DNA from: Myxococcales bacterium
GTDB lineage: Bacteria > Myxococcota > Myxococcia > Myxococcales > Myxococcaceae
Reading direction: 5' to 3'
Assembly: GCA_003153055.1 (NCBI GenBank)
Contig: PMBV01000037.1
Location: 1-33,570, forward strand
Length of the DNA: 33,570 nt
Shown here: piece after piece, positions 1 through 8,162 of the stretch
How the letters are laid out: every line of letters starts with the position of its first letter
How positions within the stretch are numbered: the stretch's first letter is position 1
The notes under the pieces: generated by a model
What the model was told of the DNA's origin: nothing
Database searches by the model: none
What the model saw: only the letters and a program-made list of their open reading frames with translations
Made by a program: the position numbers and the translations under genes

Positions 1-321
1 GGAACCGTGCTCGGCATCGTGACCGCTTTCCGCGAGCTCGGCAACACCCAGGCCGGCTCCTCCTCGGGCATGGGCAACGTCATGGGGGGCATTGCCGAGG
101 CGCTGGTCGCCACGGCCATCGGCATCCTCGTCGCGATACCAGCGGTGGTGGCCTACAACTGGTTTTCCAAGAAGTCGGGCGAGCTCGAGGACAACGTCGC
201 GACGATTACGAACTACGTCTTCGCCGAGCTGAAGAGCCTCCCCACGACTCACCCCCACTACACGCAGGCCGCGGTCTCCACCGAGAACGAGGCGCCCCTG
301 TCGGCGCCCACCGTGGCCTGA
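1..321 (+). CDS. exbB: ExbB/TolQ-type proton channel subunit, C-terminal part (5' end outside window)
   Basis: The reading frame is open from the first base, so the true start lies to the left; 106 residues are visible. The visible part begins with GTVLGIVTAFRELG, the conserved start of the second ExbB/TolQ/MotA channel helix. A Gly/Ala-rich stretch (GIAEALVATAIGILVAIPAVVAYNWF) follows, which is the pore-lining third helix, and then a cytoplasmic tail. In this family ExbB and ExbD form the inner-membrane proton channel that powers TonB. ExbD, TonB and a TonB-dependent receptor follow immediately on the same strand with gaps of 15 nt or less, so this is the head or middle of a transport operon. 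TolQ is the alternative name, but the receptor downstream favours ExbB. Confidence 0.9.
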   Translation, partial: GTVLGIVTAFRELGNTQAGSSSGMGNVMGGIAEALVATAIGILVAIPAVVAYNWFSKKSGELEDNVATITNYVFAELKSLPTTHPHYTQAAVSTENEAPLSAPTVA

Positions 322-336
322 CGAGAGGAACCTTTC

Positions 337-747
337 ATGGCTGGCACACTGGGAAGCGGCAAGGGCCGCGGGATGATCTCTGGCATCAACGTCACGCCGT
401 TGGTCGACGTGGTGCTGGTGTTGCTCATCATCTTGATGGTCTCAGCGAACTACATCGTCAGCCGCTCGCTGAAGGTGGATCTCCCGCGCACCGAGACGAG
501 CGACGGGTCCCCCGACAAGCCGAACACCGTCGTCTTGCAGAAGGACGGGAAGATGCTGTTCAACGAGGAGCCCATCGACGAGCCCGAGCTCGTTCGTCAG
601 CTCAAGACCGCCGTGTCTCACAACGCGGACCTCACGCTGGTGGTGAGCGCCGACAAGGAGGTGTCGCACGGTGCCGTGGTGCACCTCCTCGATGCCTCTA
701 AGGCCGCGGGCGTCGCGAAGTTCGCCATCAACGTTCAGCCCGAATGA
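337..747 (+). CDS. exbD: ExbD/TolR-type biopolymer transport protein
   Basis: 136 residues, the usual size for ExbD. A short cytoplasmic N terminus is followed by one membrane helix at about residues 18-43. It carries the family's proton-relay aspartate in VTPLVDVVLVLLIILMV (Asp24). The rest is a periplasmic domain ending in a segment (AVVHLLDASKAAGVAKFAI) typical of ExbD/TolR. The ATG at 337 has a purine-rich site (agagg) about 8 nt upstream and sits 15 nt after the exbB stop. The stop is 3 nt before the tonB start, so the genes are very probably co-transcribed. Known role: with ExbB, couples proton flow to TonB movement. Confidence 0.93.
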   Translation: MAGTLGSGKGRGMISGINVTPLVDVVLVLLIILMVSANYIVSRSLKVDLPRTETSDGSPDKPNTVVLQKDGKMLFNEEPIDEPELVRQLKTAVSHNADLTLVVSADKEVSHGAVVHLLDASKAAGVAKFAINVQPE

Positions 748-750
748 CGC

Positions 751-1446
751 ATGCGAACCTGGTTCCTCGTCGCCTCGATGGCTGTCCACGCCGCTGCTTT
801 CGGCACGCTTCTCTTCTTCGGGCGTCAGCCTCGGGAGCACCACTTTCAGCAGGTGGCGGTGGTGAAAGAGAAGAAGAAGCCCAAGGAAGAGAAGCCGCCC
901 GAGGAGAAGCCGGCTCCGCCTCCTCCGCCCCGGCCCGCGCTGGCCGCGCCCCCTCCGCCTGCGAGCGCGCCGGTGGTGGCCGCGCCCAAGGCGAGCGCAC
1001 CGCACTTCGCCACCGGCCTCACCCTGGGCAACGGCCCCAGCTCGGGCGTGGGCATCGCCATCGGGGGTGCCACCAACGGCCCGGTCGAGCACGTGGAGCG
1101 GGAGGTCGCTCCAGAGCACCGTGAGAACCGGCCGCCGCCGCCCAAGCAAGACGCTCCAGACCTCTGCGATCAACCAGACACCAAGCCGAGGCCGGTGGGC
1201 ACCAACCAGGTCGAGTACTCGGACAAAGCCCGGGCCGACGGAGTGGAGGGCCGAATTCAGGTCGTCATCCACGTGAACGACGATGGCTCGGTGGCCTCGG
1301 TGGAGGTCGTCTCGGGCATCGAGGGCAGCCTGGATGCCTATGTGCTGTCCATCATTCGGAGTTGGAAATTCACCCCCGCGACTCATTGCGGCCGGCCGGT
1401 GGCGGGAACGCTCACCTGGGCCCAGCGCTTCGAGTTGGGAGACTGA
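751..1446 (+). CDS. tonB: TonB-family energy transducer
   Basis: 231 residues with the classic TonB plan. One N-terminal membrane anchor lies at about residues 4-24, followed by a Lys/Glu-rich and then Pro-rich periplasm-spanning linker at about 40-80 (KPPEEKPAPPPPPRP). A variable Gly-rich segment leads to a C-terminal TonB domain at about 155-229, containing the usual EGRIQVVIHVNDDGSVASVEV strand pair and a terminal strand. A Cys pair (DLCDQP and THCGRP) frames the C-terminal domain and could form a disulfide. It lies 3 nt after exbD and 1 nt before the receptor gene, so operon membership is firm. It should link the ExbBD motor to the outer-membrane receptor encoded next. Confidence 0.9.
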   Translation: MRTWFLVASMAVHAAAFGTLLFFGRQPREHHFQQVAVVKEKKKPKEEKPPEEKPAPPPPPRPALAAPPPPASAPVVAAPKASAPHFATGLTLGNGPSSGVGIAIGGATNGPVEHVEREVAPEHRENRPPPPKQDAPDLCDQPDTKPRPVGTNQVEYSDKARADGVEGRIQVVIHVNDDGSVASVEVVSGIEGSLDAYVLSIIRSWKFTPATHCGRPVAGTLTWAQRFELGD

Positions 1447-1447
1447 C

Positions 1448-4054
1448 GTGCGGTCACTGCTTGTTCTCTTCACCCTCTCGCTCGCGACCGAAGCGTTGGC
1501 CCAGGCCGGCGCTCCGCCCGAGGGGACTCTCACCCGCGCTCCCGCGCTCGTCACCTTCATGGAGGCCGACTACCCGGCCGACGCCGCCGCCCGTGGTGAG
1601 GAGGCGGTCGTCACCTTGAGCATCGACGTCGATCAGGAGGGCAAGGTCGACGACGTCAGGGTGGTGGACGCGCCCTCGACGGCCTTTGGCCAGGCTGCTG
1701 AGAAGGCCGCGCGGCAGTTCGTCTTCTCACCGGCGGAGATCGACGGAGTGACGGCGCCGGTCACCATCACCTACCGCTACGAGTTCAAGCTGACGACCAA
1801 GCTGGTGAAGCTCGGGCCGCAGGTGAACTTCGAGGGCACCATTCTCGAGCGGTTCCACAAGAAGCCCTTGGCCGAGGTGCAGGTCTCGCTCGAGGACCTG
1901 GGCCTCTCCACCGTCACCGACGCCGAGGGACACTTTCAGTTCCTCGACGTCCCGGTGGGGAGCCATCGGGTGAAGCTGTCGGGCGAGAAGCTGGTCGAGG
2001 TGGTGACCGACGAGGCCATCGAGAAGGACCAGAAGAAGACGGTGAAGTACCGGGTGGAAGAGAAGCAGGAGGGGGTGGACATCGAGGTCACCGTCCGCGC
2101 CGCGCGGCTCAAGAAGGAGTCGGTGCAGACCACCATCCGTACCGAGGAAGCCCGGCGCGTCCCCGGGACCCAGGGCGACACGCTCAAGGTGGTGCAGAAC
2201 CTGCCCGGCGTGGCCCGCAGCGCCTTCGGCTCGGGGGCGTTGATTGTCTGGGGGAGCTCGCCGAGAGAGACGCGGGTCGTGGTGGACGGCGTGGAGATTC
2301 CCAACCTCTACCACGTGGGCGGTCTGCGCTCGGTGGTGTCGAGTGACCTGGTGAAGGGCATCGAGCTGTTGCCGGGCAACTTCGGGCCGGAGTACGGCCG
2401 AGGCCTGGGTGGGCTCGTCAAGGTGGACTCCCGCGTGCTCCCCGAGCAGGGCGTGCATGGCTCGGTGTCGGCCGACGTGCTCGACGCCTCGGCGTTTCTC
2501 ACCGCGGCGGTAGGAGAGCGGCTGCGCATCGCCGTGGCGGGCCGCTACAGCTACCTGGATAAGATCCTCGCTGGCGTCGTCTCTCCCGACGTGGGCGACT
2601 TCTTCCCCATTCCCCAGTACTCCGACTACCAGGTGAAGGCGACCCTGGCGCTGCGGCAGGGCGAGGAGCTGGGCCTCTTCTTCCTCGGGGCCCACGACGA
2701 CTACCGCCGCAAGGTGGCCAGCGACGACCCGGCGCGAGTGAAGAGCGAGGAGACGCAGCAGCACGTGCACCGGCTCTCGCTCCGGTATGCCCGGCTGATG
2801 GAGGACGGATCGAGCTTCTCGGTGACGCCGTTCCTAGGGTTCGACGACACCCGCACCGGCCAGACCTTCGGAAGCATCCCCTCGGAGGTCCTCAGCAAGG
2901 CCTGGAAGCCGGGCCTCCGCGCGCAGTACCGCAGCAAGCTGAGCTCCAGCTTCATCTTCACGGTGGGCACCGACATCTTGAGCTCGGCCGCCACCACCTC
3001 GCGCACCGGCTCCATCACCACCCCACCTCGGGAAGGCGACCCGTACGTCTTTGGCCGCCCTCCCAGCGATGACCTGGCGTCCGATACCTGGAAGACCCAG
3101 CTCACCGACGCGTCGGTCTTCGCGCTGGCGGAGGTGCCGCTGGGCCTGTTCACCATCACCGGCGGGCTGCGCCTCGACGCCTTCGTCATCGACGTGGGGC
3201 GGCTGGTTCCCAAGTCGGTGGGTGTCCCCTCCATCGGTGGCTCGTCGCTGACGTGGACCGTCGACCCTCGGGTGAGCGTCGCGTTCCGGCCGTTCAAGCA
3301 GTGGAGCCTCACGGCGAGCCTCGGCCTCTACCACCAGGGCCCCGATGCCGAGGACCTCTCGGCCGTCTTCGGCAACCCCACGCTCTCGGTGCAGCGGGCG
3401 GTTCATCTGTCGCTGGGCTCGAACCTCAAGCTAACCAGCACGCTGAGCCTCGAGCTGGTGGGCTTCTACAAGGACTACGGAGACCTCGTCTCACGGAGCG
3501 CCCTGAGCACTCCGCCCATCGCGGCGGCACTCACTCAGAGCGGCGTGGGCCGAGCCTTCGGGGGCCAGGCCCTGTTGCGCCAGGAGCTGTTCCAGAACTT
3601 CTTCGGGTGGATTACCTATTCGCTCTCGCGCAGCACCCGGCAGGATCAACCGGGCCAACCGGAGCGGTTGTTCGACTTCGATCAAACCCACGTGCTGGGC
3701 GTGGTGGCCAGCTACGAGTGGAAGGGGTTCACCCTGGGCGTGCGCTTCCGCTACACGACCGGGGCGCCGCGGGTGGCGGTGACCGGCTCGTTCTACGACG
3801 TGCGTGACGACCTCTGGCAGCCCATTCTCGGGGCTCGCAACAGCACTCGCTTGCCTGACTTCGTGCAGCTCGACGCTCGGCTGGAGAAGACGTTCCACTT
3901 CGGGGCCAGCTCGCTCAATGTGTACCTCGACGTGCAGAATGTCTGGAATCAGAAGAACGCCGAGGAGGTCGTCTACAGCCCAAACTACTCGAGCAAACAA
4001 TACATTTCCGGGTTGCCGTTGCTGGCGGTGTTCGGCGCCCGCTACGAGTTCTGA
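1448..4054 (+). CDS. TonB-dependent outer-membrane receptor with an N-terminal TonB-like domain
   Basis: 868 residues from the GTG at 1448. This start is chosen because it gives a clean signal peptide (RSLLVLFTLSLATEALAQA) directly after tonB; the open frame extends further left but only inside tonB. Domains in order: signal peptide 1-20; a TonB C-terminal-type domain at about 30-113 (YPADAAARGEEAVVTLSID, then a FVFSPAEIDG strand); a carboxypeptidase-regulatory-like beta-sandwich at about 126-200; a plug domain at about 225-328 (VVVDGVEIPNLYHVGG, ELLPGNFGPEYGRG); and a beta-barrel to the end with a terminal aromatic (GARYEF), as expected for BAM-assembled barrels. The substrate cannot be read from sequence. 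Having a TonB-like domain inside a receptor whose operon already encodes TonB is unusual. Confidence 0.9.
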   Translation: MRSLLVLFTLSLATEALAQAGAPPEGTLTRAPALVTFMEADYPADAAARGEEAVVTLSIDVDQEGKVDDVRVVDAPSTAFGQAAEKAARQFVFSPAEIDGVTAPVTITYRYEFKLTTKLVKLGPQVNFEGTILERFHKKPLAEVQVSLEDLGLSTVTDAEGHFQFLDVPVGSHRVKLSGEKLVEVVTDEAIEKDQKKTVKYRVEEKQEGVDIEVTVRAARLKKESVQTTIRTEEARRVPGTQGDTLKVVQNLPGVARSAFGSGALIVWGSSPRETRVVVDGVEIPNLYHVGGLRSVVSSDLVKGIELLPGNFGPEYGRGLGGLVKVDSRVLPEQGVHGSVSADVLDASAFLTAAVGERLRIAVAGRYSYLDKILAGVVSPDVGDFFPIPQYSDYQVKATLALRQGEELGLFFLGAHDDYRRKVASDDPARVKSEETQQHVHRLSLRYARLMEDGSSFSVTPFLGFDDTRTGQTFGSIPSEVLSKAWKPGLRAQYRSKLSSSFIFTVGTDILSSAATTSRTGSITTPPREGDPYVFGRPPSDDLASDTWKTQLTDASVFALAEVPLGLFTITGGLRLDAFVIDVGRLVPKSVGVPSIGGSSLTWTVDPRVSVAFRPFKQWSLTASLGLYHQGPDAEDLSAVFGNPTLSVQRAVHLSLGSNLKLTSTLSLELVGFYKDYGDLVSRSALSTPPIAAALTQSGVGRAFGGQALLRQELFQNFFGWITYSLSRSTRQDQPGQPERLFDFDQTHVLGVVASYEWKGFTLGVRFRYTTGAPRVAVTGSFYDVRDDLWQPILGARNSTRLPDFVQLDARLEKTFHFGASSLNVYLDVQNVWNQKNAEEVVYSPNYSSKQYISGLPLLAVFGARYEF

Positions 4055-4067
4055 CGTGAGAGGCCCG

Positions 4068-4979
4068 ATGAGACTCGCTGCCCTGCTGTGCCTGTCGCTC
4101 GCCGTGGTCGGCTGTCGGCCTGACTTCGGTCTGCCCGTTTCGGTGGTGACCCAGACGCGCATTCTCAGCGTCGAGGCCACGCCCCCGGAGGCGCGCCCCG
4201 GCGACGTGGTGCACCTGAAGGCGCTGCCGGTGTCCGAGGAGGGCCCGTCACTCGAGCCGGTGAGCTTCGCGTTCTGCACGAGCCCGCTCCCGCTCACCGA
4301 GAACAACGTCGTCAACAGCGACTGCCTCGGGTCGGCAGGAAAGGTGCTGTCCATCGCCGAGGGCGTGCACGAGACCGATGCCACGCTGCCACTGGGGGGC
4401 TGTCTCAGCTTCGGCCCCGATACCCCGCCGCAGGAGCCTGGGCAGGCCCCCTTTCGCCCCCGGGCCGCCGATGTCACCGGTGGCTACTACCAGCCGGTTC
4501 GCGTCAGCATGTCGAGCGAAGTCGAGAGCGTCGCGCTCGTGCGGCTACACTGCAATCTGCCGGGCGCCTCGGCCCAGCGGGCGGTGGAGTTCAACCAGCG
4601 CTACACGAACAACACCAACCCCATCTTCGACGGCATCGCCCTCGAGCAAGGCGGCATGGCGGTGGACCCGGCGCTCGTGCCAGCCAATGCCGATGTCACG
4701 ATGAGGGTGGGCTGGGCCTCGAGTGAGGTCGAGAGCTACGTGGTGCACGACCAGGTGGATGACAGCCTGCGCGAGCACCGCGAGTCCTTCCGAGTGTCGT
4801 GGTTCACCACGGCGGGCGTCATTCCCGTGGTGACGACCGGGCGGGGAGAAGACGACTTCGCCACCGAGACGACCTCGGTCTGGAAGACTCCGCCGTCGGG
4901 CTCGGGGACGCTCTGGGCCGTGCTGCGTGACAGTCGCGGAGGCTCGTCGATGAAGGCGCTCCCCTTCGTCGTGCGCTGA
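4068..4979 (+). CDS. Lipoprotein of unknown function, receptor-linked
   Basis: 303 residues from the ATG at 4068, 13 nt after the receptor stop; a GTG at 4056 in the same frame is possible. The N terminus MRLAALLCLSLAVVGC is a lipoprotein signal with lipobox VVGC, followed by a mature chain starting CRPDFGLP. The body is beta-rich and includes a segment (LSVEATPPEARPGDVVHLKA) that resembles the start of an Ig-like fold. No catalytic motif is visible. Its position as last gene of the exbB-exbD-tonB-receptor run suggests a surface or periplasmic accessory to that uptake system, perhaps substrate capture; this is inference from context only. Confidence 0.75.
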   Translation: MRLAALLCLSLAVVGCRPDFGLPVSVVTQTRILSVEATPPEARPGDVVHLKALPVSEEGPSLEPVSFAFCTSPLPLTENNVVNSDCLGSAGKVLSIAEGVHETDATLPLGGCLSFGPDTPPQEPGQAPFRPRAADVTGGYYQPVRVSMSSEVESVALVRLHCNLPGASAQRAVEFNQRYTNNTNPIFDGIALEQGGMAVDPALVPANADVTMRVGWASSEVESYVVHDQVDDSLREHRESFRVSWFTTAGVIPVVTTGRGEDDFATETTSVWKTPPSGSGTLWAVLRDSRGGSSMKALPFVVR

Positions 4980-5227
4980 ATCCGCGAGGCCGCCTCATCG
5001 AGCCCGAGCGCTGAGGTGCGAGCCGCGCGAGGAAGCGGCGTGGGGGGAGACGTGTCGGTTTCCCAAGGGTCGCTGACGATGACCGGCGACGCAAGGCGGC
5101 GCTCCGGCGACAGATTGCGTTTCACACCAGTCACCGAGAAGCCACCAAGCCGTTTGCTCGAGTTCACGGGCGTGACTGTTGCCTCGGGCAAGGTTCAGTC
5201 CTCATTTCCTTACACGAAGGCCTCGTC

Positions 5228-5671
5228 ATGACATCGGCGCTCATCCTCTCCTCCCTCTTGGCCGCAGCGACGCCCTCGCGGGCTGCCACGACTCTGCGCT
5301 TCGATGAGCTGCTCGCCCTCAAGCCAGGCGGCTCTCTGGAATACACCGACAAGCTGAAGGCGCTCGCCGGCAAGCGGGTTCGGGTCGTCGGGTTCATGGC
5401 GGACATGGAGCGTGCGCCCGAGGGTGCGTTCTTCTTGGTCAAGCGTCCGTTGGTGGCCGACGAGTCTGGAGCTGGGAGCGCGGATCTCCCTCCCGATGCC
5501 ATTCGCATCATCGTTCGGTCTGCCCGAGGCAAGGCTTTGGCGCACATTCCCCGCGCGCTCACCGTCGTCGGAGTGCTCGAGCTCGGCGCCCGCGATGAGC
5601 CAGACGGGCTCCCCTCGTTCATCCGCATCGTCCTCGACGCTCCTCCCCGTAGTCCCCAAGGTGCACCATGA
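5228..5671 (+). CDS. Small secreted OB-fold-like protein, DUF3299-like
   Basis: 147 residues. An N-terminal signal peptide (TSALILSSLLAAATPSRAA) is followed by FDELLALKPGGSLEY and GKRVRVVGFMADME. This pattern resembles the DUF3299 family of periplasmic or lipoprotein OB-fold-like proteins, where a 'GK.V.I.GFM' strand is the hallmark. The similarity is from memory of the family and is moderate. The ATG has gaagg about 7 nt upstream. Its stop overlaps the start of the alkaline phosphatase gene (ATGA), implying translational coupling and a joint role, for example in phosphate-ester handling or metal supply; no function is established here. Confidence 0.72.
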   Translation: MTSALILSSLLAAATPSRAATTLRFDELLALKPGGSLEYTDKLKALAGKRVRVVGFMADMERAPEGAFFLVKRPLVADESGAGSADLPPDAIRIIVRSARGKALAHIPRALTVVGVLELGARDEPDGLPSFIRIVLDAPPRSPQGAP

Positions 5672-7938
5672 AGCTTCGTCGTCCCTATCTCTTCCTCGCC
5701 CTCATGGCCGGCTCGGCCAGCGCGGCGCCCACCAACGTGAGTCTCGTGCCACCGGGGACCGCTCGCTTCCTCGTCGGCCAGCGCTTCGATATTCGCGTCG
5801 AAGGCAAGGGCACCGCGCCGTTCAGCGCCACCCTGAAGGTCGACGGGAAGGACGCGGTCTTCACCGGCCTGACCGACCCCACCACGACCGATGGCATCAC
5901 CGCCGCTGGTTACGGTGGCTTCAACCTGCGCGGCTACAGCTTCACGGCCGCCGGCCCTCACGTGCTCTCGGCGACCTTCACCGACAGCACCGGGACCGTG
6001 AGCGTCGAGAAGACCGTTCAGGTACTCGACGTCTCGGGCACCAACAAGCAAGCCAAGAACCTCATCATCTTCTTGGGTGACGGGATGGGCGCCGCGCACC
6101 GAACCGCTGCTCGCTTGGTGCGGTATGGCGCGACGGAGGGCACTCCGAACGGCTTCCTGAACATGGAGAAGTTCCCCGGCACTGGGCTCATCACCACCGC
6201 CTCGCTCAACAGCGTCATCACCGACTCGGCGCCGGGCATGGCCTGCTACGCCACGGGGCAACACGCCTACAACGGCCAGGAGGGCGTCTACCCAGCCAAC
6301 GTCACCAACCCGTTCTATGCCCCTCGCGTGGAGTATATGGCCGAGTACCTGCACCGCACGCGCGGAGCCTCGCTGGGGCTCGTCTCGACCGCCGATCTCG
6401 AGGACGCGACCCCCGCCGCCAACGCCGTACACACGGCCGATCGAGGCGCGGGGACGGGCGTCGTCGACCAGTACTTCGACGAAGCGGACCCGACCGGGAC
6501 GAAGACGTACGGAACCGGTCTCGCGGTGCTCCTCGGCGGAGGCCGTCGGTGGTTCCTGCCCAAGGACGCGAACAACCTGTACAGCAGCCGCACGAGCACC
6601 AAGGACGACTATGAGAAGCTGCCTGACGATTTGATCGCCGGGTGGAAGCTGCCCGCCTCCGCGAAGGGTGCACTCGACCCCACGCGTGACCTCGTCACCG
6701 AGTTCAAGAACGCGGGCTTCGCGTACGCCGAAGACAAGACCTCGCTCGACGCGATCCCCGCGAGCACCACAAAGCTCTTGGGCCTCTTTGCTTTCGGGAA
6801 CATGAACGTGGCGCTGGATAAGATCGCCAAGCGGCGCAACCAGCCCATCGGAGGGGCGAGCACCTTCGTGGTCGACGACTACCACGCGCCCAACCAGCCA
6901 CTACTTCCGGAGATGACCGACGCGGCGCTGAAGGTGCTCTCGAAGAACCAGAACGGCTTCGTCCTGATGGTCGAGGGGGCCCACATCGACAAGCAGTCGC
7001 ACCTGATGGACGCGGATCGCGCCGTGGGCGAGGTGCTCGAACTCGACGACGCCATCAAGGTGGCGAGGACCTTCGCCGACTCGGCCGGCGACACGGTCAT
7101 CGTGGTGCTCGCGGACCACGAGTGCTCGGGTTTCGCCATCATCGGCGCGCTCTCCGGTGGCATCACCGCGCTCCAGGGGTTGGCCAGCGACCGAGGCAAC
7201 GTGGAGCTCGATCCGGCCAGCACGTCGACCGTGCAGGGCAACAAGGCGCCCAAGCGGCAGTCGGCGGTCGGCACGTACGACAAGGCGGGCTTCCCTAAGT
7301 ACGCAATGAATGCCGACGGCTACCCTGAGACTTTCGACACCGACGGGAAGCTCCTGTTCGGCTTCGGCGCCAACGGTGACCGCTACGAAGGCTGGCTGAC
7401 CAAGCCGCTCACCGTCGTCGACTCACTCCTCCCCCAGGCGGTGAAGGATGAGCTCGCAGGGAAGAGCTACGTGCTCTCGGCCTATGCCCGCGCCGAGTCG
7501 GCGACCGGCTTCTTCATCCGTGGCCAGGTACCTGGGGACCAAGCTGTGCATACGGCGACTGACATTCCAGTCTCGGCCTACAGCTCAGGCACCGACGCCT
7601 GGCGGCAATTTGTTGGGGTGCAGCAGAACACCGATGTGTTCTTCAAGCTGATGAAGACGGCCCTGGGCGGCTACGTCGACACCTCAGCGGCCTTCTCCGG
7701 CGCTGGTGGTGGTACCGGGGTGGACGCGGGGACGTCTGCTGGTGGCGGCGCTGCTGCTGGTGGTGGCTCGGCTGCCGGTGGCGGCTCTGATACTGGTGGC
7801 GGCTCTGCTGCTGGTGGCGGCTCTGCTGCTGGTGGTGGCGGGTCTGGCTCGAAGAGCGGGTGCTCCGCCGTGGGCGACGGGCCAGTTCTGCTGACGCTGC
7901 TGGGCTTCGCGGGGCTCATTCGCCGTCGCCGGAGCTGA
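5668..7938 (+). CDS. Secreted alkaline phosphatase with MYXO-CTERM-like anchor
   Basis: 756 residues. Signal peptide 1-19 (ends GSASA|A), then a beta-rich Ig-like N-terminal domain at about 21-123, then an alkaline phosphatase domain at about 130-660. Expected catalytic residues are visible: Asp138 in LIIFLGDGMG, the Ser187 nucleophile in ITDSAPG, the metal-ligand cluster VEGAHIDKQSH (Glu436, Asp441, His445) and LADHECSGF (Asp483, His484). The chain ends with a Gly/Ser/Ala linker (six GGGxxx units) and a tail with Cys732, a hydrophobic helix and RRRRS. This is the MYXO-CTERM pattern used in myxobacteria for processing and surface attachment. It should hydrolyse phosphate monoesters at the cell surface. 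The start overlaps the upstream gene by 4 nt. Confidence 0.93.
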   Translation: MKLRRPYLFLALMAGSASAAPTNVSLVPPGTARFLVGQRFDIRVEGKGTAPFSATLKVDGKDAVFTGLTDPTTTDGITAAGYGGFNLRGYSFTAAGPHVLSATFTDSTGTVSVEKTVQVLDVSGTNKQAKNLIIFLGDGMGAAHRTAARLVRYGATEGTPNGFLNMEKFPGTGLITTASLNSVITDSAPGMACYATGQHAYNGQEGVYPANVTNPFYAPRVEYMAEYLHRTRGASLGLVSTADLEDATPAANAVHTADRGAGTGVVDQYFDEADPTGTKTYGTGLAVLLGGGRRWFLPKDANNLYSSRTSTKDDYEKLPDDLIAGWKLPASAKGALDPTRDLVTEFKNAGFAYAEDKTSLDAIPASTTKLLGLFAFGNMNVALDKIAKRRNQPIGGASTFVVDDYHAPNQPLLPEMTDAALKVLSKNQNGFVLMVEGAHIDKQSHLMDADRAVGEVLELDDAIKVARTFADSAGDTVIVVLADHECSGFAIIGALSGGITALQGLASDRGNVELDPASTSTVQGNKAPKRQSAVGTYDKAGFPKYAMNADGYPETFDTDGKLLFGFGANGDRYEGWLTKPLTVVDSLLPQAVKDELAGKSYVLSAYARAESATGFFIRGQVPGDQAVHTATDIPVSAYSSGTDAWRQFVGVQQNTDVFFKLMKTALGGYVDTSAAFSGAGGGTGVDAGTSAGGGAAAGGGSAAGGGSDTGGGSAAGGGSAAGGGGSGSKSGCSAVGDGPVLLTLLGFAGLIRRRRS
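7741..7848 (+). repeat. 18-bp in-frame tandem repeat coding a GGGSAA linker
   Basis: Six units of 18 bp, consensus ggtggcggctctgctgct, lie in the phosphatase frame and encode GGGAAA, GGGSAA, GGGSDT, GGGSAA, GGGSAA, GGGGSG. Units 4 and 5 are identical in sequence, which suggests recent slippage. They form the flexible stalk before the C-terminal anchor, so copy number could vary between strains without breaking the frame. Confidence 0.9.
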
Positions 7939-8104
7939 TCGAGTTACTGCGCCGGTGGTCCGGGGTCTTCCTCGGGTCATCGCTCGCCAGTGGCCCGGGG
8001 GACCTCGTTTTCGGTTGTTGCCCGCCCGCCCGCCCCCGTCGCAGGACCATCGCGCTGCGGACCTGTGTCCGCCGGCGCGGGGGCAGCTCCCAGACCTACC
8101 GACG

Positions 8105-8117
8105 TTCGGTAACCGAA
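8105..8117. promoter_or_regulatory. Short perfect dyad upstream of the Cys-rich gene
   Basis: TTCGGT-A-ACCGAA is a perfect 6+6 inverted repeat with a 1-nt centre, 45 nt before the start codon at 8163. It could be an operator for a dimeric regulator, but a 13-bp dyad in a 224-nt gap may also be chance. I see no clear -35/-10 pair next to it. Confidence 0.2.
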
Positions 8118-8162
8118 GACGAGTCGTACATGTTGATTTCCCCCCCAAAGCTTGGAGGTTGG

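Noticed and set aside
5164..6885. 573-codon open frame on the minus strand over the alkaline phosphatase gene
   Set aside because: It is antisense to a gene with a complete catalytic site and has the Arg/Gly/Val-rich make-up typical of shadow frames in high-GC DNA.
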